This document shows, piece after piece, positions 24,531 to 36,690 of a stretch of 64,000 nucleotides of DNA. How positions within the stretch are numbered: position 1 is the stretch's first letter; each line of letters opens with the position of its first letter. The notes beneath the pieces are model-generated. The model was given only the letters and a program-made list of their open reading frames with translations. It was not told where the DNA came from and ran no database searches. The stretch is from Vigna angularis (lineage: Eukaryota > Streptophyta > Magnoliopsida > Fabales > Fabaceae), in the NCBI RefSeq assembly GCF_016808095.1, contig NC_068972.1, positions 10,286,001-10,350,000 on the forward strand. The letters are read 5' to 3'. The position numbers and the translations under genes are program-made.

Positions 24531-26110
24531 ATTTTTTTAGTTCTTAAATAAAATTAATTTATTTGTTCTACTATTTTTTTCATTCTTAGTTTTTTTTTCA
24601 TTTATAATTTATAATTACGTGGTCATTTGTAAATTATTAGAAAAGAACTTCTATACTCTTTTTTCTTTTTTCATTTTATCCCTTTATTTTGTACTATTTT
24701 TTTACTCTTCATTTTATGATTTTATAACTTCTAATTTATTGGTCATTTAATGAATTATTAAAATATGACATATATTTAAGATATACATTTTTTATACATT
24801 TTTTTTTAATTTTTTACGATTTATAATTATTTGGTCATTAATAAAATTAAATTTAGGAATATATATTTTACTTTTATTTTTAAAATTATATTATTTCAAA
24901 AAATCGTGTATATATATATATCATATAAAAAATTATATTTAAAAAAAAAATATTTTACTATTTTATTCTTTTAATTTATTTTTAAACTGATTTATCTTAA
25001 AAATGACAATATATTTCAACTCTATCATTTAATATGTAAGAAATTGTAATTTTAATTCTTAAATAGAACTATTACTTTTTTAATTTTAAAGTTCTCATAT
25101 CAATCTTCAAAATGTCAATTATATTTAAAATTCTAATTATATTATTAATCAATGTAATTCATAATATGCATTGCTAAGAATTGTTTTAAAATTTTGTTGA
25201 TTTTTAAAATAAATAATTTTAATGCATGTCCTTAAACACATTTAATTATTATTAAAAAAATTAATATATTTTTAATATATTTATTATTAAAAATAACTTA
25301 TATTTACAATATTAACTCATTTGATTTATATTTTTGTTTTAATTTTATCCATTTATAATTTTTAATTACTTGGTCATTTAATAAATTATTAAAGACTAAC
25401 TTATATTCAAGTATTAATTATTTCTATTTTATTTTTTTCATTTTTAATTTTATCCCTTTATGATTTGTAATTAGTTGGTTGGTCTTTCAATAAATTAAAT
25501 TTAGAAAAATATATTGTATTATTATTTCTTAAAATAATATTATTTAAAAAATAATATATATTATTAACAATACAAATTGTTATACTTTCATGTAAAAATT
25601 TATATTTCAAATGAATTTTTTTTCTTAATCAACTTAAACATTGATAGATATTCTTAAAAATTATTTGAAAATTCAATTAATTTTTAAAATAAATAAATAT
25701 TTACTTCTTTTAATACGTGTATTTAAATATATTTTAGTCATAATTAAATTTTTTATCTAATATATTTTAATATACTTATTATTGAAAATAACTTATATCT
25801 TGAAGTATTAATTTTTTTACGTTATTTCTTTTATTCTTAATTTTATCCTTTCATAGTTTCTAATTATTTTTGTCATTTAATAAGTTATTAATGATTAACT
25901 TGTAGGTAAAGTATTAATGTGTTTTCATAGTATATTTTTAAATTTTATCCTTTTATAATTTTTAATCACTTTTTCATATAATAAAATTAAATTTTAAAAA
26001 AATATGTTATAGTTTTATGTCTTAAAATAATATTATTTAGGAAATTAATATGTATTTATTAATAATACAAATTATTTACATTCTGATACAAAACAATTGC
26101 CATATAATAA
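24530..26110 (+). repeat. degenerate AT-rich tandem repeat with two alternating unit types
   Basis: A phrase of the form 'ttttatcc(t/c)tttataattt(g/t)taattact-ggtcattta' recurs about eight times. It is followed alternately by an 'aattattaaagactaactt' type continuation (near 25385, 25885) or an 'aaattaaatttagaaaaatat' type continuation (near 24846, 25494, 25988). The spacing between like units is about 490-650 bp, suggesting an old two-part higher-order unit that has drifted heavily. Confidence 0.6.
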
Positions 26111-26217
26111 TTTTATCTTAAAAAAACTCTTAATAAAAAATTATACTTATAATTATTATATACATATTTTTATTGTTGAATATTCTTCTATTATGTAAAA
26201 GTTAACTAATGTTATTT

Positions 26218-26221
<4 letters not shown>

Positions 26222-26294
<73 letters not shown>
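26222..26294. repeat. (AT)n microsatellite
   Basis: About 73 bp of pure AT dinucleotide. Confidence 0.97.
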
Positions 26295-26295
<1 letters not shown>

Positions 26296-26636
26296 CTTTG
26301 TAAAATGTTTTAAACAATATGTTTTGAGTACGCGAAATTAAAATTAGTTATTGTTCATAATTTTGATTTTTTTTGGTTTCTAAATTAAAAAATAATGAAT
26401 ATATTTCTTTTAATTTAAATATGTTCATCTTTTTAGATGTTAATTTGTCTTCTCAATTAACATTTGAGTTTGAATATGTCAACTGGTGTAAAAATTTTAA
26501 ACACAAATCTGAAACACCACTTGATGCATAAAAAAGTAATGCAATTGAGTTATAATGACTGTTCATTTTAGTAATTTAAAAATTAAATTATATCAAAGTT
26601 TCATATAAAAACAAATTTCAATTTTGCGTTAAGGTT
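26295..26636. other. AT-rich spacer before the solo LTR
   Basis: No gene, repeat boundary or motif seen. Confidence 0.55.
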
Positions 26637-26641
26637 GATGG

Positions 26642-29475
26642 TGTAACACCTAAATATTTTAAAGGGTATTACTGATAGTAGAGACTAAATTAATTTGATA
26701 TCTCATATAAACAATCAAACTTTATTTCAATTACTCCAAAGTACAATACCAAACATACAAACTTTAAACAATATAGTCTTCACCATTCAAATTTCAACTT
26801 ATAAGTTTTACACAACATAATCTTCCCAATACAAATTTATTCTTTTTACAAAAATTCCTGAAAGTTTTTCCCCGCATCTCTCTCATCTCTAAGCTTTTTT
26901 AACCGCATCTGCAACATTATCTAATCACATATAACATGAGTTATATGATCATAGTACAAACAAATAAGGGTAAGCCAACCATATCATAAAATCATTAAAC
27001 TTGTAATAAAAATATTATAATCATGTATTTTTGCAATTGATAAAATATCATTATTCCGATGTCATTAATTCATCATTATCAAAATCATCTTCCTCATTTC
27101 CATAAATCTTACAAGTGTACCATGCTTACTCATGAAGCCTTATGGTCAGACCGCTCTCTGTCTGCTTCCTTAAGCCTCACTTATATATTATGTCTTACTT
27201 TCTGAAGCCTTATGGTCAGACCCCTCTCTGCCTGCTTCTATAAACCTCAATGTTACTTTGTTCATACCAAACTCTCATGGTATAACTCGATCATACTACT
27301 CCCGGTAGTAACATCATTTCATAAGTAATGAATTTCTCATATCCACCCCAACATTTCATAAAACCAACAATTCATACCCTCTTATCCACCTAACTCAATC
27401 ATGTTCATTCTTTAATCATGAATTCATAATAACCCGTTTTGGTATCAATAAATTAAACATATTGCCAAATATCATGCTTCATATTATAAACTCATTTTGC
27501 CCATAACGAGTATAACTCAACATATTTTCACCAAACAAAGATTATGGATCAACCAAAATATATCAACATATCTTAGGAACTACATATTAAAGTCTGGGCT
27601 CAATGTAATGACAAATAAAATATATATGAAGTTTTTACCATGATAACGTTATGCATCTACAATTGACTTATTTTATTTTATTTTCATCCTATTAGAGATC
27701 TTTCTTTACCCCAATTGGTCACCGGAGAGGACCCAGATGTCTGAACGCATCAAACTCACCTTCGACGCCAGCACATATGACTAGTCACAACTGACTGGAC
27801 CAGGCCAGGGCTGCTCTATGATCAGGGATGTGCCAACTCAGGTTTTTAAGGTTCCTCTATCCTACCAACAAAGGGAGGCCCTTAATAATTTACAATTTAT
27901 TTATTTAATTTATCTACCTTGTTCTCTTATGCTCTAAATCTAAAATGCCTAATTTTAATATTTTACTTCCTCTCACAACAACCTCAAACAGTATCTGTAT
28001 ATTTAATACCCATATACAAGTTATTCAATAAATTCATCACAATAAACATCCATAATAGAATTCATACAAGATAATTATAAATAATTAACAATAATAAAAT
28101 ATTACTATAAATGGTCATAGAAGAATACAATATTTGACAATCATAAAAATAATCTTAATATAAAATTTTATGGGGAAACAAGAAGTTGAATTTGGCAGAG
28201 CCGGTTAGACAACTTCTAATCCATCCAACAATACAATATAATTAAATAACAAGAACAATACATGTCTGGGGAAATAAGAAGTTGAATCTGGCAGAGCCGG
28301 TTAGACAACTTCTAATCCATCCAACAATACAATATAATTAAATAACAAAAACAATACATGTCTGGGGAAATAAGAAGTTGAATCTGGCAGAGCCAGTTAG
28401 ACAACTTCTAATCCTTCCAAAAATTGCAATAAAATAAATAAGTAAAGCAATAAATAGTTTGGGGAAACAAGAAGTTGAATCTGGCAGAGCCGGTTAGACA
28501 ACTTCTAATCCTTCCAAAAATGTAATAAAATAAGTAAGGAAAGAAATAAAAAAATTTGGGGAATCAAGAAATTGAATCTGGCAGAGCCGGTTAGACAATT
28601 TCTAATCCTTCCAAATTACAATAAAAATAAATAAGGAAAACAATAAAATGTTTGGGGAAACAAGAAATTGAATCTGACAGAGCCGGTTAGACAATTTCTA
28701 ATCCTTCCAAAATACAAAAATAAACAACTAATAACATACAAATGGCATAACATATTCAACATCACAATTTACAACTATCACACTTGGATATCAACACAAA
28801 AGCATACTCTCATTTAAATTCAAGATCATACAGAAACAAAATATTCCATATTCAAGATTTAAAATCAGACAAAAGCAAAATATAACATATTCAAGACTCA
28901 AGATAATACAAAAGGAAATACTCAAAGTTAGCTCCCCTTACCTCTATTCCAGACTTAGTTTCCTCTTTCAAACCGTTCTCCGGAAACTTCCAGAATTTCC
29001 CCTCTTCAACTAGAATTTCCTCCAACTCTCTTCTCTCACAATTTCTCTAGAATTTTGGTGTAAATCTTCAGCCTCCCCCCTTGGCTATTTATAGCCAAAA
29101 ATTTTACTATTCATTTTTACTATTCATTTTTACTATTCACTTTTACTATTCATTTTTACTATTCAAAAATTATTTTTTATTCACCATTCTTATCTTTGAA
29201 TGATTAATTCTACGTGGAGTGTTCTCTTCCACAATTTATTTTAATATATTTTTTTTTAACCATTCACTATTCACTATTTACTATTTACTATTCACTATTC
29301 ACTTTTCTAAAAAAAAATCCTAAATAAGTTATCAAAAATTTGAAGCTCTCCCTCTAGAATTACTATAATTTTATATCCAAAAATTTACATTTTTCTATCC
29401 ATTAAAATTATTATTACTAATAAAATGCTAAAAATTACTATTAGAAATATATATATATTTTTTATGGGTCTTACA
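26642..29475 (+). mobile_element. solo LTR 1 (2,834 bp) with GATGG target duplication
   Basis: Starts TGTAACACC and ends GGGTCTTACA, so it has TG...CA ends. It is flanked by perfect 5-bp GATGG duplications (26637-26641 and 29476-29480). No PBS, polypurine tract or coding region is attached, so it is a solo LTR left by LTR-LTR recombination. Internal parts include a ~70-bp duplication at 27133-27250, a 'ggtcaccggagagg' module at 27718-27860, a six-unit hairpin array (28171-28716), and a TATT-CACT-rich low-complexity tail (29100-29320). Orientation is given relative to its relatives. Confidence 0.88.
28171..28716 (+). repeat. ~96-bp tandem array of hairpin units, 6 copies
   Basis: Units start TGGGGAA at 28171, 28267, 28363, 28460, 28557 and 28653 (spacings 96, 96, 97, 97, 96). 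Each holds AGAAGTTG, a 21-nt loop containing CTGGCAGAGCCGG, then CAACTTCT, forming an 8-bp stem. GGAA and TTCC further out could add an outer helix. In units 5 and 6 the stem reads AGAAATTG / CAATTTCT, so both arms changed and pairing is kept. The spacer between hairpins is AT-rich and more variable. Confidence 0.95.
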
Positions 29476-29480
29476 GATGG

Positions 29481-30430
29481 ACTAACATTTTATGACTTTA
29501 ACAATATATAGACCAATTTGCACATACAATAATTAAACTATTATAACAAAAACATCTAGTAATAATGAGTTTGACCATGCATTAATTAGACGAGTATAAC
29601 AAAAGTTTTAGATGAAGTATTTCATACATTAATTAGATGACTTTAGCCATACATTAAATATACCAGTATAACGAGTTTATGATGAGTTGATTAGACATTT
29701 TTAACATTATACATTAGATCAATTTGTCCATATAATTACCAAGTAAGTTATGCAAAAAATATTAGATGAATTATTCTACACATTGATTATACGAGTTTGG
29801 AAATACTCATGTTCATACACTAATTAAACAAATCTAACAACAGACACTAAATGAGTTTGTCCATACACTAATAAGATAAGTGTGACAATATATACATTGT
29901 ACAAGTTTGTTCATTCGCTGGTTAAACACGTTTTGCAATATAATTAAACGAGTATGCATATACATCGATTGGACCACTATGTTCATACACTAATTAAATA
30001 ATCATAGCAACAAACACTAAATGAGTATGTCCACACACCAATTAGATAGTCTAGCAAGATACATTAGATAAATTTGTCTATACACAAACTAGACGAATTT
30101 ATTAATATACATTAATTGAGTTTGTGAACTCATAAAATGAGTCTTGCAATAAACATCATATAAGTTTGAATATACTTTTATTAAACTACATCTGATAATA
30201 CAAATTATATAAATGTCTCTATATACAAATTAAACAAGTATAACAATAAATATTCGGCTAACTTATTGATGTATTGATTAGGCGGATATAATAATACAAA
30301 TAAGACGAGTTTTTTCATATATTAATTAAAAAATATATACGAGACTGTCCATACAAATTATAATAATATAACAAAAAGTTTTAGGGAAATCATTTGATAC
30401 GTTGATTAAAACAATTATAACAAAAATATA
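29481..30430 (+). repeat. degenerate ~48-bp satellite, block 1
   Basis: A phrase like 'catacactaattagacgagt' followed by 'taacaatacacattagatgagttt' recurs throughout with heavy drift and a period of about 45-50 bp. The same phrases return at 31070-31500 and 33683-33930, so the blocks were one array later split by insertions. Confidence 0.7.
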
Positions 30431-31069
30431 TTAAAAATGTTGGAAATACATTTATTAGTTTTGTAAATTTTATTAGTCTTATTATTAGTGAATGTAATAC
30501 TTCTAACGCAACAAAATACACAAAATTTAATCTATAAGATTTGTACTCTGATTTATTTACAAAATTGTATTAGACAACGAGCATTCGCCCTTTTGTTCTT
30601 TAAGTAATGTTTTAAAACGTGTCGACTCAGAAAAACACGACAAAATTCCAAGATGATAAGGATAACAGAAAATTCGTTGGTTTGAAATGTTTGGTTTGAA
30701 GATAGCCTGGCTCACAAACTGTACAAAATGTATTTTGTTCACACGGAATCAAATAAGGAATCTAGGTATTATTTAAGTATATTAATATTTGGAATTTCTT
30801 TATTGTCAAAACTTAAGACTATAAAAAAGTGTACAAATAAATAAATTCGTAAGACTTATTTAAATAAAAAAATTAAAAGTTTCAATTTAAATATTTATTT
30901 CACCCAAACAAAGAAGAAAAATGCACTCTTAACAACTTTTTGTACGTCTCTTGTTATTTTAAAGTTGAAGTATGCATCATCATCTATGACATCTTAAAAT
31001 AAATAGGAATGATACTAAAACTCATGTATTATATATTATAGTTGTCGATTAATTAATCAGTTTTCGATT
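30431..31069. other. AT-rich sequence interrupting the satellite
   Basis: It lacks the satellite phrases and begins TGTTGGAAATAC (30439), so it could be an old insertion. I could not define a right end or a duplication. The 61-aa minus frame at 30557-30742 is unrecognised and probably not a gene. Confidence 0.4.
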
Positions 31070-31500
31070 AATTATAAATTAATCTAATAATATATATTAG
31101 ACAAATGATTTATATATTGATTATACCACTTTAACAATATTTATTAGACAAATTTTTTTATACACAGATTAGATGAGTTCGTTAATATGCATTAAATAAG
31201 TAGGTTTATTCACTAATTAGATGAATCATGTAATATATATTATAAAAATTTGTTTATACACTCATTAGTCAAGTTTAGCAATACATATTAGATAAATATA
31301 TTCATGTACTTATTAGACAAATATTTTATGCATAAAACATAAATTAAGTCATTTTACGCATTAAGTAGATGAGTCTAAGAATACTTGTTAGGTGAGTTTA
31401 TCAATCCACTGATTAAATAAGTCTTGCAACACACATTAAATGTGGTAGTTCATACATTGATTAAATAAGTTTAGCAATATACATTTGAGAAGTTTGTTTA
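31070..31500 (+). repeat. degenerate ~48-bp satellite, block 2
   Basis: Same recurring phrases as block 1 ('cattagatgagttt', 'tacactgattaaataagt'), ending exactly at the start of solo LTR 2. Confidence 0.7.
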
Positions 31501-33682
31501 TGTAACATCCCATAATTTCACACTTAATAATTCATAATTTATATATTGTAATATTACATTTACGGTAACACTCCGTAATCTCACATTTGAAAATTCCTAG
31601 TTGATACATATCTATACATATGTTTTAAACTCAAATTTCAACTGCAAATATAACATTGAATCCTTCTAATTTATTCTTCTATCTCTTTCTTCATTTGCCC
31701 AGGATCAGACGACATTCCTTCATCTGCTCCCGTATAACGAATTATACGATCATCGCACATACACAAACACAAACAAGTAGGGTAAGCTAACATGCAACAC
31801 ATCATTTATAAAACACGCATAATTGCTTTGATATAAACATCATATAATATTTATGTCAGACATCCTCATACCATCATACCACAATTCCTATTAGACACTC
31901 GTCCCACAATACCCAATAAACACCACAATACCCAATAGACACTCATCCGGATGATACGTTGATGAGCGGTCACGGGAGGTTATGCACTTGTAATGACTTC
32001 TACTTCTTCTTACAAATACACTTCCAAAATACTTCATACCATTCACAAGGTTAGTCCCCTCACTATGTCCAAAACCGGCACATAGACCAGGACCTCCTGC
32101 TCCTCTCACCATATAATTCATCATTCTCTACTTGAGACTGGATGATTATTAGAGTATCAGGATAACCTCCAACTACGGGACCCTCAACATCAACATATAC
32201 ACTAATATCATATCATTACATAATCTCTCCATGAGACTCATATCATGCTCATATTCCTCAACTCATATTATACCATTACAAAATCTCCCCATAATACTCA
32301 TATCATGTTCAGATGCATAATTTCATATCAACATCATAAAATACATTCATCACAGAAATCATACAAGATAAATATATTACAAACAAATTAACAATAATAA
32401 AATATTACTATAAATGGTCACCGGAGAAGAATCAAATGTTTGACAATCATTAAAATAATCTTAATATATAAAAATTCTTGGGGAAACAAGAAGTTGAATC
32501 TGGCAGAGCCGGTTAGACAACTTCTAATCCTTCCAGGAAGATGCAATAAAAATTAAATAGAATAGTAAAAGTTCTGGGGAAACAAGAAGCTGAATCTGGC
32601 AGAGCCGGTTAGACAACTTCTCGTCCTTCCAAAAAGATGTACTGAAAATAGATAAAACAATAAAAGTTCTGGGGAAACAAGAAGTTGAATTTGGCAGAGC
32701 CGGTTAGACAACTTCTCATCCTTCCAAAAATACAATATAAATAAATAAGAAAACAATAAAAGGTATGGGGAATACAAGAAGTTAAATCTGGCAGAGCCGG
32801 TTAGACAACTCCTCATCCCTCCAAAAATTTAATATAAATAAATAAGGACAACAATAAAAAAAATTGGAGAAACAAGAAGTTGAATCTGGCAGAGCCGGTT
32901 AGACTAATCCATCCAAAAATACAAAAATAAACAACTAATAACATACAAATGGCATAACATAATCAACATCACATTTTACAACTATCACACTTGGATCTAA
33001 ACACAGAAGCATGTTCTCATTCAAAATTCAAGATCATATAGAAACAAAATACTTAATATTCAAGATTTAAGATCAGACAAAAGCAAAATATTGTATATTC
33101 AAGACTCAAGATAATACAAAACGAAATACTCAAGGTTAGCTCCCCTTACCTCTATTCCAGACTTAATCTCCTCCTCTGAAACCGTTCTTCGAAAACTTCC
33201 AGAATTTCCCTTCTACAACTAGAATTTCCTCCAACTCTCTTCTCTCACAAATTTTTCTAGAATTTTGGTGCAAGTTTCAACCTTCCCTTCCTTGCTATTT
33301 ATAGCCAAAAAAAATTTTACTATTCATTTTTTACTATTCATTTTTTTACTATTTATTTTTACTATTCATTTACTATTACAAAAATATTATTTTAATCACC
33401 ATTTGCTAAATTCTTATCTCTGATAATTCAATTCTACGTGGAGTGTTTATCTCTTCCAAAATTTTAATTTTTTTTTAACCATTCACTTTTTACTATTCAC
33501 TATTCACTTTTTACTATTCAATTTTCTTAAAAATTCTAAATAAGTTATCAAAAATTTGAACCTCTCCTTCTAGAATTACTATAATTTTATATCCAAAATT
33601 TACATTTTTCTATCCATTAAAATTATTATTACTAATAAAATGCTAAAATTTACTATTATAAATATTTTTCATGGGTCTTACA
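31501..33682 (+). mobile_element. solo LTR 2 (2,182 bp) with GTTTA target duplication
   Basis: Starts TGTAACATCCC and ends GGGTCTTACA, flanked by perfect 5-bp GTTTA duplications (31496-31500 and 33683-33687). It belongs to the same family and orientation as solo LTR 1 but lacks that copy's 27.7-kb module. Instead it carries the front part found at 7.07 kb, including the duplicated 5' end and the 'gagcggtcacgggagg' box (31963-31978). It holds a five-unit hairpin array and is inserted inside the ~48-bp satellite. No internal retroelement region is present. Confidence 0.88.
32479..32925 (+). repeat. ~96-bp tandem array of hairpin units, 5 copies, decaying
   Basis: Units start at 32479, 32575, 32670, 32766 and 32865. 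Units 1 and 3 keep the full AGAAGTTG / CAACTTCT stem. Unit 2 has one arm change (AGAAGCTG), unit 4 has changes in both arms that do not restore pairing, and unit 5 has lost the right arm by deletion. Confidence 0.93.
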
Positions 33683-33930
33683 GTTTATACACATATTATA
33701 CGAGTCTATTAATACACATTATACAACTTTATTCATTTTTTGATTAGATGTGTTTTGCAATACACATTAGACGAATAAGTTCATACATATTAAATGGGTA
33801 TAACATACACATTAAATAAATATGTCCATATACTGAATAAACAAGTCTAGTACTAAACATTAAACAAATTTATAGATGCACTAATTATACAAGTTTAACA
33901 ATACATATTAGAGAAATATATATATATATA
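33683..33930 (+). repeat. degenerate ~48-bp satellite, block 3
   Basis: Resumes after solo LTR 2 with the same 'cacattagacgaataagttcatac' style phrases and fades into an AT-rich run near 33920. Confidence 0.65.
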
Positions 33931-34308
33931 CTAATATATATATATATACTAATTTATATTTATAACAAATATATTGAACATAATTTTATACAACCTATTA
34001 ATTGTATTTTTACAGAATTTAATCTTTATACTGTACATATATATTAACTTTCTAAATTTATAAATAATTTTTTTACATTAATTTTATTCAAAATTTAATT
34101 ATAAGCTTAAAAATAATATTATTTATTTTTCAATTTCTATATATTTTTAATAAAATATATATTTAAATATATTTTAATGTAATATATATTTACTTATATA
34201 AAACACACACCCAAAGTGCAAATGTTTAAAACTAAAAGTCGACAGATTGTTTCGAAATTCATAAAACTTGGTCTGAACACGATCCGATGACTTTTAGTTT
34301 TAAACATT
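33931..34308. other. AT-rich spacer
   Basis: Short ATATATACTA repeats near 33915-33950, otherwise nothing recognisable. Confidence 0.55.
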
Positions 34309-35349
34309 ATTTTGCAACTAGTTTGAACTAATTGATTGTAGGGTTGTTTAATGAAATTTTTAAACTAGTTTATGCATGGGAACCAAGATATTGTAAGATT
34401 TTCCTTCTTTCATTTTGTTTGTTTATAAGAGTTGTTTTTATATTATTGTTGCATTAAAATTCCAATTCATTTGACATTTTTTATAATGATGACTTTTTAT
34501 TTTATTTTTTTAAGTGTTTGGAAAGTGTAGTCCATTTACGAACAAGAAAAGTTTTAAAAATAAATTAAGAAATTAAACATTGTTGTTTAGCTTTTGCAAG
34601 TTACATACATATAGAAGCATTGTAGTTTTCAGAAGATGCTCAAATCATTATTTTTCCAGGTTTTCAGACATAGTTTTCTTCAGATTTGACATTGATCACT
34701 TTAACGATGCGATCATTTCCTATAGTAGAATATTATAATTGAAATACTATTTTTTTCTGTTATTAAAATGACTCTATTTTATCACCTATGTATTGGATAA
34801 GATTTTAAAAAGTTATATATTTCGTAAGGTATTATGGAGCTTCATTAAAAAGTCATCTTCAATAATGATATTTTGCAACTAGTTTGAACTAATTGATTGT
34901 AGGGTTGTTTAATGAACTTTTTAAACTAGTTTATGCATGGGAACCAAGATATTGTAAGATTTTCCTGCTTTCATTTTGTTTGTTTATAAGAGTTGTTTTA
35001 TATTATTGTTGCATTAAAATTCCAATTCATTTGACATTTTTTATAATGATATGACTTTTTATTTTATTTTTTTAAGTGTTTGGAATTTAAGTGTAGTCCA
35101 TTTACGAACAAGAAAAATTTTAAAAATAAATTAAGAAATTAAACATGGTTGTTTAGCTTTTGCAAGTTACATACATAGAAGCATTGTAGTTTTCAGAAGA
35201 TGCTCAAATAATTATTTTTCCAGGTTTTCAGACATAGTTTTGTTCAGATTTGACATTGATTACTTTATGTATGGATAAGATTTTAAAAAGTTATATATTT
35301 GGTAATGTATTATGGAGCTTCATTAAAAAGTCATCTTCAATAATGATAT
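34309..35349 (+). repeat. tandem duplication, two copies of ~0.5 kb
   Basis: Copy 1 (34309-34869) and copy 2 (34870-35349) both begin ATTTTGCAACTAGTTTGAAC and end at 'catcttcaataatgata'. They are nearly identical except for a ~85-bp segment (about 34701-34785) missing from copy 2 and a few small indels. No coding potential is evident. The likely cause is unequal exchange or replication slippage. Confidence 0.93.
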
Positions 35350-36681
35350 TTTTTCCTTTTATATTAAAATATCCCATGATTATTTCTCCTTTTTTCCATC
35401 TTGAAGTGATCGTTACAATTATCTTTTTCATTAGAGCAGTTTCACACTCTAAAATATGAAATTAATTTCATTTGACACGGTCAAATAATAATATTTTAAT
35501 TGTTATTGTATTATTTTTTAATTTAAAATTATAATATATATTATTATATTATTAAAAGTAGTGTCAAATATTCTTTTCTAAAAACTAACTTTTTCCTTTT
35601 CTTAGGGGTCATTATTTCAATATCCTTTTTGTTTTTTATATTCTTTGAGTAATTAAGTAGTTTGCAAATCCATAAAATAAAATTATATGTGTTATTAATG
35701 AAAATTTTATGATTTATTGATTATTATTTATTTTATTATAACAAATTTTGTTCTTATAGTTTAAAAAAGAATAACTCAAATTGATAAACATTTTAAATTT
35801 TTGTTTTTGTAAAATTTTATTATTAAACTTAATGTATAAAAAGTTATTATGTAGGTTAAAATTATTTATATCATTAATTAGAGTGATAGAATTAATTTAA
35901 TAAAAATTTATTAATTAATTTTATATTTAAAATTAATTAACTATCTAAATATTATTCTAAAATAACACTGTTATAATTAAAATAAATACATTGTAGAATT
36001 TTAATTAATAGCCTTAACAACTTCAGTGTAAATAAACTTTCAATTAAGTTAATACTTCTTCAAAGTAAACTGGTCAATTCAATTACAACTTAACTAAATT
36101 CATAACTTTTTAAAGCGTTACACAAATACGTGCGGCGGTGATATAAAATAATAATAAATTATTTTATTAATAAAAAAATAATTGTAAATAAATTTTTATT
36201 TATCGAGTTCATTTTGTAAAGTCTTACAGTTTTTTTTTTAAAAAAAATCTGTGACTTTTCATTTGGATCTTGGATCCATTCTTCTTTATTAGAGACTACT
36301 GTATTTACAACACATAATCCTACAACTCTATCTAGTCAAATTTGTGAATAAAATAAGTTTTTTTTTTTCATAGCCAAATTTGTTCTCCTCTTTGTATGGG
36401 TACAATTAGTTGTCTCTGACTTAGACTATGTTGAATTTAAAAAAAAAAAAAAAGAATTAATTAAATGAAAAATATAGAACTTAAAACAATATTCTTAAAT
36501 TTGTTTAATTATGATTTTATTAGTTTCTTAAGAAAAAAAAGATTATTTCGAAATGAGTATGTTCGTTAATACCACGATATATAATATAAAACGAGTGTAT
36601 GAAACAGGAAATCAAGCTTTATTATTAGATATGATAAAATATCCGACTTACTTTATTGATCTTTCATAAAACTTCCCTAGA
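35350..36681. other. AT-rich intergenic DNA, no gene seen
   Basis: No exon, repeat boundary or RNA gene found. Confidence 0.55.
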
Positions 36682-36690
36682 TATATTTTA

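Noticed and set aside
28171..28716. CRISPR-like look of regularly spaced hairpin repeats
   Set aside because: This is eukaryotic nuclear DNA inside an LTR. The spacers are similar to each other, not unique, and there are no cas genes.
29475..31501. Solo LTRs 1 and 2 as the two LTRs of a single element
   Set aside because: Each has its own different target duplication, and the DNA between them is satellite with no PBS, polypurine tract or gag-pol.
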